Origin: Pseudomonadales bacterium
Lineage (GTDB): Bacteria > Pseudomonadota > Gammaproteobacteria > Pseudomonadales > Azotimanducaceae
Direction of reading: 5' to 3'
NCBI GenBank assembly: GCA_029244465.1
Contig: JAQWQN010000078.1
Coordinates: 1-14,176, forward strand
Length of the DNA stretch: 14,176 bases
A program made the translations under genes and the position numbers. The first letter of the stretch is position 1. The number at the start of each line of letters is the position of its first letter. This document shows positions 1-6,692 of this stretch, one piece after another. Under the pieces are notes generated by a model. The model worked only from the letters and a program-made list of their open reading frames with translations, made no database searches and was not told where the DNA came from.

Positions 1-163
1 GCGATGGACGGCTCGCGCATTCGTCGATAATGTCTTCGATGAGCGGTATACCCGGGGTATTGGTACAGCGACTGCCAGCGGTGACTGGATGCAGACCGCT
101 TCGATCCTGTATCCCCGATATTACGGCTTAGATGTCACCTATCGATGGGGCGAAGGTTTCTAG
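1..163 (+). CDS. TonB-dependent receptor, C-terminal end (partial)
   Basis: The reading frame enters from the left edge (codons begin at base 2) and stops at TAG 161-163, leaving 53 residues of the C-terminus. It contains RAFVDNVFDERYTRG, the 'NxFDexY' strand typical of the last beta-hairpins of TonB-dependent outer-membrane receptors. It then has YPRYYGLDVTYRW and ends in phenylalanine. The pR-yG-l-y pattern and a final aromatic residue are the usual end of these 22-strand barrels and act as the outer-membrane assembly signal. The substrate (siderophore, cobalamin, glycan or other) cannot be told from this piece. A strong terminator follows 31 bases after the stop, so this gene ends its transcription unit. 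Confidence 0.85.
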   Translation, partial: RWTARAFVDNVFDERYTRGIGTATASGDWMQTASILYPRYYGLDVTYRWGEGF

Positions 164-194
164 AAGAAACTGTATTCAGCGCTAATAAGAACAG

Positions 195-227
195 GCCCCG
201 TAATTTTATCAATTATGGGGCTTTTTT
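195..227 (+). terminator. Rho-independent terminator after the TonB receptor gene
   Basis: An 11-base stem (GCCCCGTAATT against AATTATGGGGC, one G-T wobble) with the five-base loop TTATC is followed directly by six T residues. This is a textbook intrinsic terminator for rightward transcription. It lies between the receptor stop and the convergent ABM gene stop. No comparable T-run follows on the opposite strand, so it should act mainly on the + strand. Confidence 0.93.
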
Positions 228-239
228 GTGCCTTATGGC

Positions 240-605
240 TTAGCGGCAAACGGCGCTGACGGGCTGCACGTCCGGGGCCGTTGCCAGGTAAGGGGCGAGT
301 GTGGGGAACAGCGCAGCGACTTCCGGCGCTTTTCCGTGAGCGGCTCTCGCGGTTTCGTTCTCGTAGCGTTCCATCATAAAGTAGCGACCGTCGTCGCCTT
401 TGTAGGGCGCATACAGAATGACCCCTTGCTCAACGGTCTGAACAGTTTGCGCAAGTAAGCTCAGTGCTTGCTCGAATTCGATTTCAGTACCCGCTTTGGC
501 CTTGAAACTTGCGACGTAGCCGACTTCTTCAGGGTCGCAGGCGGCGTAAGCGGTCGGGACTAATAGGGCAGACACGATGAAAATCGCTAGTTTATTTTTG
601 TGCAT
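240..605 (-). CDS. Exported ABM-domain protein (putative quinol monooxygenase-like, YgiN-type fold)
   Basis: This is a 121-residue protein. Residues 1-21 form a Sec signal peptide (KNK, then a hydrophobic stretch, then the PTAYA cut site). The mature part fits the antibiotic-biosynthesis-monooxygenase (ABM) dimeric alpha/beta-barrel: a first strand VASFKAKAGTEIEFEQAL, a central strand GVILYAPYK, then RYFMMERYENETARAAH with the usual E-R-Y and an alanine/histidine helix start. ABM domains without cofactor oxidise quinols or polycyclic aromatics, or simply bind small ligands. The start is the ATG preceded by GGAG at six bases. Two cysteines, C23 just after the cleavage site and C120 next to the last residue, could pair in the periplasm. 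The lipobox is poor (YAAC), so I favour a soluble periplasmic protein. It is divergent from the MFS operon and shares a 69-base gap with it. The fold call is fairly sure; the reaction is not known. Confidence 0.8.
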   Translation of the reverse strand: MHKNKLAIFIVSALLVPTAYAACDPEEVGYVASFKAKAGTEIEFEQALSLLAQTVQTVEQGVILYAPYKGDDGRYFMMERYENETARAAHGKAPEVAALFPTLAPYLATAPDVQPVSAVCR

Positions 606-642
606 TGGGAGCTCCGAGGTTGTGCATGGCTGTGATTAACCG

Positions 643-654
643 GAAAGATCTTTC
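643..654. repeat. 12-base perfect palindrome in divergent intergenic region
   Basis: GAAAGATCTTTC is a perfect palindrome in the 69-base gap between the ABM gene (leftward) and the MFS operon (rightward). Its position, 20 bases before the GTG start of the transporter and between two divergent genes, would suit an operator for a dimeric regulator. The sequence alone cannot separate this from chance, and no regulator gene is encoded nearby. Confidence 0.3.
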
Positions 655-674
655 TATTAAAGCGGATATAGCGT

Positions 675-1922
675 GTGACTGAAACGCCCTCTGCGAAAAC
701 GGTTTTAGGCAATCGTGACTTTAGATTGTTACTCGCAGGGACGGCACTGGGGCAAATGCTTGGGCCGCTGCAGTTTCTCACCCAGATCCTTTGGGTGCAG
801 GCCAATGCGCCAGAAAACATTTGGTTGGTTCTGGTCGCTATGATCGGTGCTAGTCGTGGTTTGGGTGCGCTTACGTTTGGGTTATATGGGGGCGCGCTGG
901 CTGATCGTTACGATCGACGCGTGCTACTCATCGCCGCCCAGTTGCTGCTGGTTACGATCACTTGCGCCATCTCGGCTTTGATGTTTTCTGGAGTGACCGG
1001 TTTCCTCGGGTTTGCTCTGTTCTTCTTTTTGGCCTTTCTCGCGGCGGGCTTGCAGGCGGTTGACGCGCCAACCCGGCTTGCCATTGTGCCCGATATTCTG
1101 GGCCCAGAGCTGACGCCGTCGGGTATGTCTCTGGCTCAAGTGGCGGTCCAGCTTTCAATGCCGGTCGCGATGTTAGCGACCGGGTTTATCATCCATGAGC
1201 TTGGCTTTGGCGGTGCCTATTTGTTCAGTGTGAGCGGACATTTTCTGGTTATCTTTTTTTTGCTGCTCATGCGCTATGAAGCGGCTACGCCGGTGGAAGC
1301 CTCGAGCAGCTATGGGTTCGGACAGGCGCTGAATGACGTGCGTGAGGGCCTGGCGTACGCGCGTGGCCATAACACCGTCCTGTGGATCATTATTCTTTTG
1401 GTGATCATGATGAGCCTTGGCTTTCCGGCAACCGCTAATTTGGGTCCAACTTGGATCAATACAGAGGTAGGCGTACCGATCAAGGACATTGGCTACATTG
1501 TCATGAACTGGGGTATTGGTTCTTTAGTAGCGGCATTGTTCCTCACTCGCTTCTCAAAAGTGGCACATAGGGGGCGCTTGATTGCGGGCGGCGCAATCCT
1601 GTTTAGTGTGTCATTTGTGATATTTGTCTCTGATCGGACGGTGACTAACGTTGTTCTTGGTAATTTGGGCTTAGGCGCGGGTATGACGATTACCAGCGTT
1701 TCAAGCACGATTCTCATTCAGCAGCTGGTGCCGAACGAGGTGCGAGGTCGGATCATGAGCCTCTTCCAGCTCAATATGGGATTTGCTCAGTTAATGACCA
1801 TGCCGGTGGCTATGCTTGCGCAGTGGTTGACGTTGAGTGTTTTGTTCCCCGTACTAGCGGGTGTGACCTTGATTGTTGTGTTGTTAGTCATCGTGACTCA
1901 AAGACAGATAATCCGAGGATGA
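675..1922 (+). CDS. MFS transporter, DHA3 / enterobactin-exporter-like (MFS_3) family
   Basis: This is a 415-residue, strongly hydrophobic protein with about 12 membrane segments, the usual size for the major facilitator superfamily. The loop between segments 2 and 3 reads GGALADRYDRR (residues 72-82), the MFS motif A in the form common in the MFS_3 (EntS-like) group. It predicts an inner-membrane, proton-coupled carrier, most often an exporter. The start is GTG: an in-frame TAG lies two codons upstream, and the first membrane segment begins at about residue 16, so no other start fits as well. The ribosome site is weak (AGCGGA eight bases before). The stop codon overlaps a potential ATG of the next gene (ATGA), so this is the first gene of a four-gene operon. 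The operon suggests it moves the acid handled by the following enzymes. The direction of transport is not evident. Confidence 0.88.
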   Translation: MTETPSAKTVLGNRDFRLLLAGTALGQMLGPLQFLTQILWVQANAPENIWLVLVAMIGASRGLGALTFGLYGGALADRYDRRVLLIAAQLLLVTITCAISALMFSGVTGFLGFALFFFLAFLAAGLQAVDAPTRLAIVPDILGPELTPSGMSLAQVAVQLSMPVAMLATGFIIHELGFGGAYLFSVSGHFLVIFFLLLMRYEAATPVEASSSYGFGQALNDVREGLAYARGHNTVLWIIILLVIMMSLGFPATANLGPTWINTEVGVPIKDIGYIVMNWGIGSLVAALFLTRFSKVAHRGRLIAGGAILFSVSFVIFVSDRTVTNVVLGNLGLGAGMTITSVSSTILIQQLVPNEVRGRIMSLFQLNMGFAQLMTMPVAMLAQWLTLSVLFPVLAGVTLIVVLLVIVTQRQIIRG

Positions 1923-1930
1923 CAAAAGCC

Positions 1931-2932
1931 ATGACAAAAGTACTGCTCACTGCAGACGATCGAACCGGTAGCCTTGAGATCGGTGGTTTGGTGGCAAATG
2001 AAAAGTTTGCGGTGCCGGTTGGACCGCATGCGACCAGCGAACTGGTTTGCGTGGTGGATATTGCCTCACGGCATCTCTCGGTCGAGCGGGCGCAAGCCAA
2101 GATGGAGCAAACCTTAGCTGTGTCAGCAGAACATCGGGCGCACAAGATGGATGCTGGGTTACGTGGTAACTGGGCGCAAGAGATTGAAGTCCTGTTGCTT
2201 GCTGGCTATAAAATTGCAGTGATATGTGCGTATCCGGATGCAGGTCGACGATGCCTGGACGGGGTGGTTTACATCCACGACCTGCCCGTGTTGGAATCGG
2301 TGTTTGGCAAGGATCCACTTAATCCGCAGATAAGCAGCAAACCGGTTGATGTGCTCGAACACTTTGGTATCGCCGGGGATGTGGTTGTGTGGGATGCGAA
2401 TACCAATGTCGAAATGCGCGCTGCGATCAAGCGTGCCGTTGCGCAAGATCGAATTGTGGTTGGTGCCTCTGGGGCTGTGGGTATGTTCGCGAACCTATTT
2501 TTGGCCCCGGGTAGGTCGAGGCAGGTGCAGCTGCCAAAGCCGATGCTGGTGGTGTGCGGCAGTCTGAATCCACTGAGTAGAGAGCAGTTGAGAAGAACCG
2601 GACTGCCGGTTCAAGAACTGGGTGCCCCCTTGTCTTTGCGTCGAAATATCACGATTCTAGCGACAGCAATGCGAGAGGGGCGTATTCCCGATCGAGAGGC
2701 GTTGCCTGTGGCAGGGCAAATCGCAGCTGCGACCCGTGCAGTATGGGATGCTTTTGACTCCGTGATCGTTATCGGTGGTGACACGGCTGGTGCCATAATT
2801 GGAGATGAAACGGTTGAGACACTTGGCTGCGTGGCTGCGGGTATACCGGTTTCGCGTTACCGGCAGAAATTGGTGGTGACCAAAGGCGGCGGAATTGGGT
2901 TGCCGGATACCATTACTGGTCTTGTCACATAA
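1931..2932 (+). CDS. Four-carbon acid sugar kinase family protein (DUF1537-like), short form
   Basis: From the ATG at 1931 the protein has 333 residues. Its N-terminal domain shows ADDRTGS (8-14), KMDAGLRGN (72-80) and FGKDPLNPQISS, matching the sugar-acid-binding domain of the four-carbon acid sugar kinase family (ADDLTGA, KxDSTLRGN, DPxxP). The C-terminal nucleotide-binding domain shows VVCGSLNP (about 207-214), IGGDTAGAI (281-289) and KGGGIGLPD (318-326). Known members phosphorylate 3-oxo-tetronates or 3-oxo-isoapionate. It is about 80 residues shorter than the usual ~420, and the DSTLRGN motif is altered, so substrate and activity are uncertain. An ATG at 1919 overlaps the previous stop, but GAGG abuts it. 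The ATG at 1931 lies 12 bases after GAGG and immediately precedes the family's first beta-strand, so I chose it. Longer in-frame ATG extensions run through the transporter gene and are not credible. Confidence 0.82.
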   Translation: MTKVLLTADDRTGSLEIGGLVANEKFAVPVGPHATSELVCVVDIASRHLSVERAQAKMEQTLAVSAEHRAHKMDAGLRGNWAQEIEVLLLAGYKIAVICAYPDAGRRCLDGVVYIHDLPVLESVFGKDPLNPQISSKPVDVLEHFGIAGDVVVWDANTNVEMRAAIKRAVAQDRIVVGASGAVGMFANLFLAPGRSRQVQLPKPMLVVCGSLNPLSREQLRRTGLPVQELGAPLSLRRNITILATAMREGRIPDREALPVAGQIAAATRAVWDAFDSVIVIGGDTAGAIIGDETVETLGCVAAGIPVSRYRQKLVVTKGGGIGLPDTITGLVT

Positions 2933-2936
2933 GGAG
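2931..2936 (+). promoter_or_regulatory. Shine-Dalgarno AAGGAG fixing the GTG start of the ThDP enzyme
   Basis: AAGGAG overlaps the last two bases of the kinase stop codon and lies six bases before GTG 2943. This near-ideal spacing decides the start of the next gene. The in-frame ATG at 2895, inside the kinase gene, has no such site and would add 16 residues unrelated to the family N-terminus. Confidence 0.8.
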
Positions 2937-2942
2937 AATGGC

Positions 2943-4595
2943 GTGAACGGATTTGATGTTGTTGCTAAGTGCCTCAAGGCAGAAGGCGTGAAGTGGCTTG
3001 CGTGTTTCCCTGCCAACCCGTTGATTGAAGCCTGTGCGAAGCAAGATATAAGGCCAATTGTTTTTCGTCAGGAACGCGGCGGTATCAATGCTGCTGATGG
3101 TTTTAGCCGGCAAATGGCGGGCAAAGAAATTGGTGTCTTTGCCGCTCAGGATGGACCGGGGGTGGAGAATTCTTTTGGTGGTATCGCGCAAGCTTATGGC
3201 GAGGCTGTGCCACTGCTATTTCTGCCGCAAGGATATGCGCAGACAAATTATGACATCGCACCCAATTTTTCCGCCAAACAAAATTATGCACACGTGACCA
3301 AGCTCGCGGTGTCCATAGATCAAGTACAGCAAACCAGTCGCGAAATGCGTAGAGCATTTCATGCCATGAAGCATGGTCGCCCGGGTCCTGCATTAGTAGA
3401 GATGCCGAGGGACGTGATGGCACAAGCAGTGAGCGAAACCGAGGCTCAGTATACGAGCACTCAGGTCATGCGTTCTGCGCCTTCAGTTGGTGATGTGCAA
3501 GACAGTGTGCGAGCGCTCCTGGCCGCGAAATGTCCTGTGATTTGGGCAGGCCAGGGTGTTCTTTACGCAGAGGCTTGTGAGCAATTGAAAGTGTTTGCTG
3601 AGCTCACGCAAATACCTGTGATCACAACGATGCAAGCAAAAAGCGCATTTCCGGATGATCATCCGTTGGCTTTAGGGTCAGCAAATAGAACAGCGCCAAA
3701 AGCAGTGTATCAATGGCTGGGCGAGTCGGACGTGGTTTTGGCGATTGGTTCCGGCCTGACACGTACCGCTTTTGGGCAAGATATTCCCGCGGGCAAGTTC
3801 ATGATCCACAGCACGGTGTCCGTTGAGGACATCAACAAAGACTATCGAATCGATATTGGTCTTGTCGGCGATGCCAAACTGACACTGGCCATGATGATTG
3901 AAGAAGCGAAAGCACAGTTGGGTGAAACTGGGCGGGCGCGGAACGCTCAACTGCAGGAGCGGATCGCGACAATTAAAGCCACATGGCTGCAGGAATGGCA
4001 GCCGCTACTGACTAGCGATGACTCCCCGATCAATCCCTATCGAGTCGTGCACGAGATCAATCAGACGCTTGATCACGAAAAGTCGGTCGTCACGCATGAT
4101 GCGGGTAGCCCACGTGATCAGATTATGCCTTTTTATAAAGCCACCGTGCCGCATGGCTATATTGGATGGGGCAAGACCACTCATCTTGGCTATGGCATCC
4201 CACTGATGATCGGTGCGAAGCTCGCCGACCCAGACAAGTTTTGCATGAACTTCATGGGTGATCTTGCCTTCGGACATACCGGTACAGAGATAGAAACCGC
4301 GGTGCGGGCGCAAACGCCGATTACGACCGTCGTGATCAATAACCGCACGATGGGGGGGTATGACGAAAAAATGCCGGTAGCGATGGAAAAATTCGGTGCG
4401 GGTAACCAAGGCGGTGACTACGCTGGAATGGCCAAGGCGATGGGCGCTACCGGATTGCACGTGACGAATACGAGAGAGATAAGGCCTGCGATAGAAACTG
4501 CGCAGCGAGAAAACCGCGAAGGCCGAGTCTGCGTTATTGAGATTGCGACGCAACAATACACGCACTTTTCTCAATATCCGGAGCTTGTTGCGTGA
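2943..4595 (+). CDS. Thiamine diphosphate-dependent enzyme, acetolactate synthase-like
   Basis: A 550-residue protein with the three-domain layout of the acetolactate synthase / 2-oxoacid decarboxylase superfamily. The N-terminal PYR domain has RQERGGINAADGFSR, whose glutamate (E44) is the residue that activates the ThDP aminopyrimidine. It also has QDGPGVENSFGGIAQAY and RPGPALVEMPRDV. The central domain (about 190-330) has the PVIWAGQGV strand. The C-terminal PP domain has the ThDP/Mg site from GD (439-440) to NN (466-467), with the usual spacing but GDL in place of GDG. The enzyme should decarboxylate a 2-oxo acid and release or transfer the aldehyde unit in the cytoplasm. Which acid is unknown; sequence does not allow a call of acetolactate synthase proper, and no small regulatory subunit is adjacent. 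Its end overlaps the next gene by four bases (GTGA), suggesting translational coupling. Confidence 0.88.
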   Translation: MNGFDVVAKCLKAEGVKWLACFPANPLIEACAKQDIRPIVFRQERGGINAADGFSRQMAGKEIGVFAAQDGPGVENSFGGIAQAYGEAVPLLFLPQGYAQTNYDIAPNFSAKQNYAHVTKLAVSIDQVQQTSREMRRAFHAMKHGRPGPALVEMPRDVMAQAVSETEAQYTSTQVMRSAPSVGDVQDSVRALLAAKCPVIWAGQGVLYAEACEQLKVFAELTQIPVITTMQAKSAFPDDHPLALGSANRTAPKAVYQWLGESDVVLAIGSGLTRTAFGQDIPAGKFMIHSTVSVEDINKDYRIDIGLVGDAKLTLAMMIEEAKAQLGETGRARNAQLQERIATIKATWLQEWQPLLTSDDSPINPYRVVHEINQTLDHEKSVVTHDAGSPRDQIMPFYKATVPHGYIGWGKTTHLGYGIPLMIGAKLADPDKFCMNFMGDLAFGHTGTEIETAVRAQTPITTVVINNRTMGGYDEKMPVAMEKFGAGNQGGDYAGMAKAMGATGLHVTNTREIRPAIETAQRENREGRVCVIEIATQQYTHFSQYPELVA

Positions 4596-5557
4596 AAATC
4601 CTAATGACGGAACCATTGCAGCCATCTGGACAACAACAGTTCCTAGACCACCCGGATGTTGAGTTGGTGACGCCCGAGTCACTCTCTGAAGAGGCACTCA
4701 TTGATGCGGTTCAGGACGTTGACGGAATTGCCGTGCGTTCTGCCAAACTGACGCCAAAGGTGATTGCCGCGGCCAAAAATCTACAAGCCGTGTCCAGACA
4801 TGGGGTTGGCTACGACAATATTGCGGTCGCGGCCCTTAGCGAGCGAGGTTTACCATTATTGCTCGCGATACACGCCAATGCGGTATCGGTTGCGGAGCAT
4901 ACGATGTACTTCCTTTTGTCACTCGCGAAGCGGGGTCGTTTATACGATGAAGCAGCGCGGGCCTCTAATTTTGTATTCCGCAGCGCGCCGGTGGCGATCG
5001 ACATAGCGGCAAAGACGTTGACTATTGTCGGGTTTGGTCGGATTGGCACTCGTCTAGCGCCGCGGGCGTTAGCGTTTGATATGAAGGTGGCCGTCTATGA
5101 CCCCTACGTCAGTGATGAAACGATTGCTGCAGCGGGTTGTCAGCCAGTTCATGCGCTACAGAGCATTTTGGCAGAAACTGATTTCCTAACCGTACATTGT
5201 CCGTTAAACCAAGAGACTCGAGGGATTATCGGCGCCCAGGAACTTGCGCTCATGCATTCGGGTAGCTTTGTTATCAACTGCGCACGTGGTGGTATCGTTA
5301 ATGAATCTGCACTTGCGCAAGCGGTTGCCAATGACCAGATTGCGGGTGCCGGTGTCGATGTCTATGAAACAGAACCGCCGTCGGCTAACCATCCTTTTCT
5401 TGGCAGCGACAAGATGTTCTTGAGTCCACATAGTGCAGGTGTTTCGGTGGAGGCTGCCACTAGGATGTCGTTTGAAACAGCGGATAACCTACTCGCCGCT
5501 TTGCGCGGCGAGATCAGGACGGAGGCGTTAGCGAACCCAGAAATCGCGGGCGATTAG
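4592..5557 (+). CDS. D-isomer-specific 2-hydroxyacid dehydrogenase (NAD-dependent)
   Basis: A 321-residue protein of the phosphoglycerate/glycerate/lactate dehydrogenase family. The Rossmann fingerprint is VGFGRIG (146-152), followed by an acidic residue at D170 (VAVYDPY), which favours NAD over NADP. The catalytic triad appears complete: R232 in NCARGGIVNE, E261 in DVYETEPP, and H280 in LSPHSAG. RHGVGYDNI (69-77) and ANAVSVAEHTMYFLL (95-109) are also typical. The GTG start overlaps the previous stop as GTGA. It should interconvert a 2-hydroxy acid and a 2-oxo acid, and its coupling to the ThDP enzyme suggests the oxo acid is passed between them. It converges on the next gene with a four-base overlap of stop codons. 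The family is certain; the substrate is not. Confidence 0.93.
   Translation: MKILMTEPLQPSGQQQFLDHPDVELVTPESLSEEALIDAVQDVDGIAVRSAKLTPKVIAAAKNLQAVSRHGVGYDNIAVAALSERGLPLLLAIHANAVSVAEHTMYFLLSLAKRGRLYDEAARASNFVFRSAPVAIDIAAKTLTIVGFGRIGTRLAPRALAFDMKVAVYDPYVSDETIAAAGCQPVHALQSILAETDFLTVHCPLNQETRGIIGAQELALMHSGSFVINCARGGIVNESALAQAVANDQIAGAGVDVYETEPPSANHPFLGSDKMFLSPHSAGVSVEAATRMSFETADNLLAALRGEIRTEALANPEIAGD
5492..5512 (+). other. GC-rich perfect hairpin near the 3' end of the dehydrogenase gene
   Basis: CTCGCCGC and GCGGCGAG form a perfect 8-base stem around the loop TTTGC. It lies inside the coding sequence, about 45 bases before the stop where two convergent genes meet. There is no T-run on either side, so it is not an intrinsic terminator by the usual rule. 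It might slow polymerase or protect the mRNA 3' end at this junction, or it may be a by-product of alanine- and arginine-rich codons. Confidence 0.3.
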
Positions 5558-6621
5558 TCGCCGCTGCTTGAAACCACTGGCATTTCCGACTCCAAGAGGC
5601 GTGCACCGCGGAGTATGCCACCCATTGAATAATTGCCTTCGTGACAGGCGTACTCATAGACCTTCGCATCGGTGCTGCGCCAGACGTATTCGCCGGTCCA
5701 GGGAGTATGCCAAACAGAAGGGTCGCTGACCGTAAATTGATAGAGCAAGTTACCGTTTTGCATGTGGGAAAAGCGTTCAGTCACGGCCAGCGTATCTGAA
5801 CCACCCCGAGCCTGGCCACTGCCTGCGGCGTAGTTCGTTGTTTCCACGACAAGGGTGTCATCTTCCCACCAACCAATGGAATCTCCCAAATGGCTGCGCA
5901 CGTGATCTGGGCGATGTTCTGAATTCATCCGCACAACCCGAGCGTCATGAACCATCTCGATGAGAATCATGACGTGGTCTTCGTTCTGTACGATTCTTTT
6001 GTAGTTGTTGTAGAGACTAGGGAACGTCGGTGCGGCACCTGTAAAGCCAACAATGCAGCGTTCAGATATGCCAAGGCTTTCGGGTCCGTCGTAGGGTCCG
6101 GGTCCCTCAACGTTGACCCACCAAGCCGTGCCGTCATTGGGGCGTCGTAGTTTGCGACGTTCTTGCGCGTTCTTTAGCGCCGCGGCTGTTGGTTTCGGCA
6201 TTTGCCCGTTGGCTGGGTCGACAATGATAGAGGTTCGGAATTTCCCATCAACGGTAAAAACAGTGTCACCGGGATCTACCCAGAAATTGTTGTATCCGCC
6301 GACGTTGCCTGCGCCACTTGATTCGCGGAATTCATCGCCGATGCCAACTGGCGGCGCACCTCCTGCGGGCGGTGCTTCACTAATTGGGCCGCGGTTTTTG
6401 TCTCGGGTGGCTATTCGCTCGCGATTCGCCCGCAGAATAGCCGTAGCCTGTTCCGTCGTCAGTGAGAGGTTGTCGCCGAACTCGGTAGGTCGTTGTAAGG
6501 GCGTTAGCGTGGAGACATCGTACGTTCCGCCAAGGTCTGGTTTGCCGTTAGCAAGCCTCGGGATGTCAGCAAACGTGCTACCTGCCACGCAAAGGAGAGC
6601 CGCGAGGAATGTGATTCTCAT
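5554..6621 (-). CDS. Exported protein of an uncharacterised family (paralogue 1)
   Basis: From the ATG at 6621 the protein has 355 residues. Residues 1-18 are a signal peptide (MRIT, hydrophobic core, STFA cut), and the mature protein begins DIPRLANGKPDLGG. AGGA lies about eight bases before this ATG. A longer in-frame start at 6672 would bury the signal peptide behind 17 polar residues, so I reject it. Shared features with the two paralogues nearby are GKPDLGG, TPLQRP (40-45), YNNFW, DPANGQMP, SERC (C189), GWWEDDTLVVET (250-261), TERF, HTPWTG and YEYACHEGN (C326). The two cysteines are equivalent in all three and may form a disulphide. The protein should be periplasmic. I do not recognise a characterised domain. 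It lies 71 bases downstream of the Rieske oxygenase on the same strand, probably in one transcript. Confidence 0.85.
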   Translation of the reverse strand: MRITFLAALLCVAGSTFADIPRLANGKPDLGGTYDVSTLTPLQRPTEFGDNLSLTTEQATAILRANRERIATRDKNRGPISEAPPAGGAPPVGIGDEFRESSGAGNVGGYNNFWVDPGDTVFTVDGKFRTSIIVDPANGQMPKPTAAALKNAQERRKLRRPNDGTAWWVNVEGPGPYDGPESLGISERCIVGFTGAAPTFPSLYNNYKRIVQNEDHVMILIEMVHDARVVRMNSEHRPDHVRSHLGDSIGWWEDDTLVVETTNYAAGSGQARGGSDTLAVTERFSHMQNGNLLYQFTVSDPSVWHTPWTGEYVWRSTDAKVYEYACHEGNYSMGGILRGARLLESEMPVVSSSGD

Positions 6622-6692
6622 GGTTGGTGTCCTGGGTATCGGGTTCACCGCATCATACTCCGTTATGGGCATCTGAGTGCTAGGTCAGTTCG

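Noticed and set aside
228..458. 76-codon open frame on the + strand opposite the ABM gene
   Set aside because: It lies wholly antisense to a gene with a signal peptide and a recognisable fold, and its composition is not protein-like.
1823..1930. N-terminal extension of the acid-sugar kinase from ATG 1823
   Set aside because: It would run 100 bases inside the transporter gene, adds a cysteine-rich stretch unrelated to the family, and the family N-terminus begins just after ATG 1931.
2895..2942. Upstream ATG start for the ThDP enzyme
   Set aside because: It has no ribosome site and overlaps the kinase gene, while AAGGAG sits six bases before GTG 2943.
4005..4697. 230-codon open frame on the - strand
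   Set aside because: It is the shadow of the ThDP enzyme gene, rich in R, H and S, with no recognisable motif.
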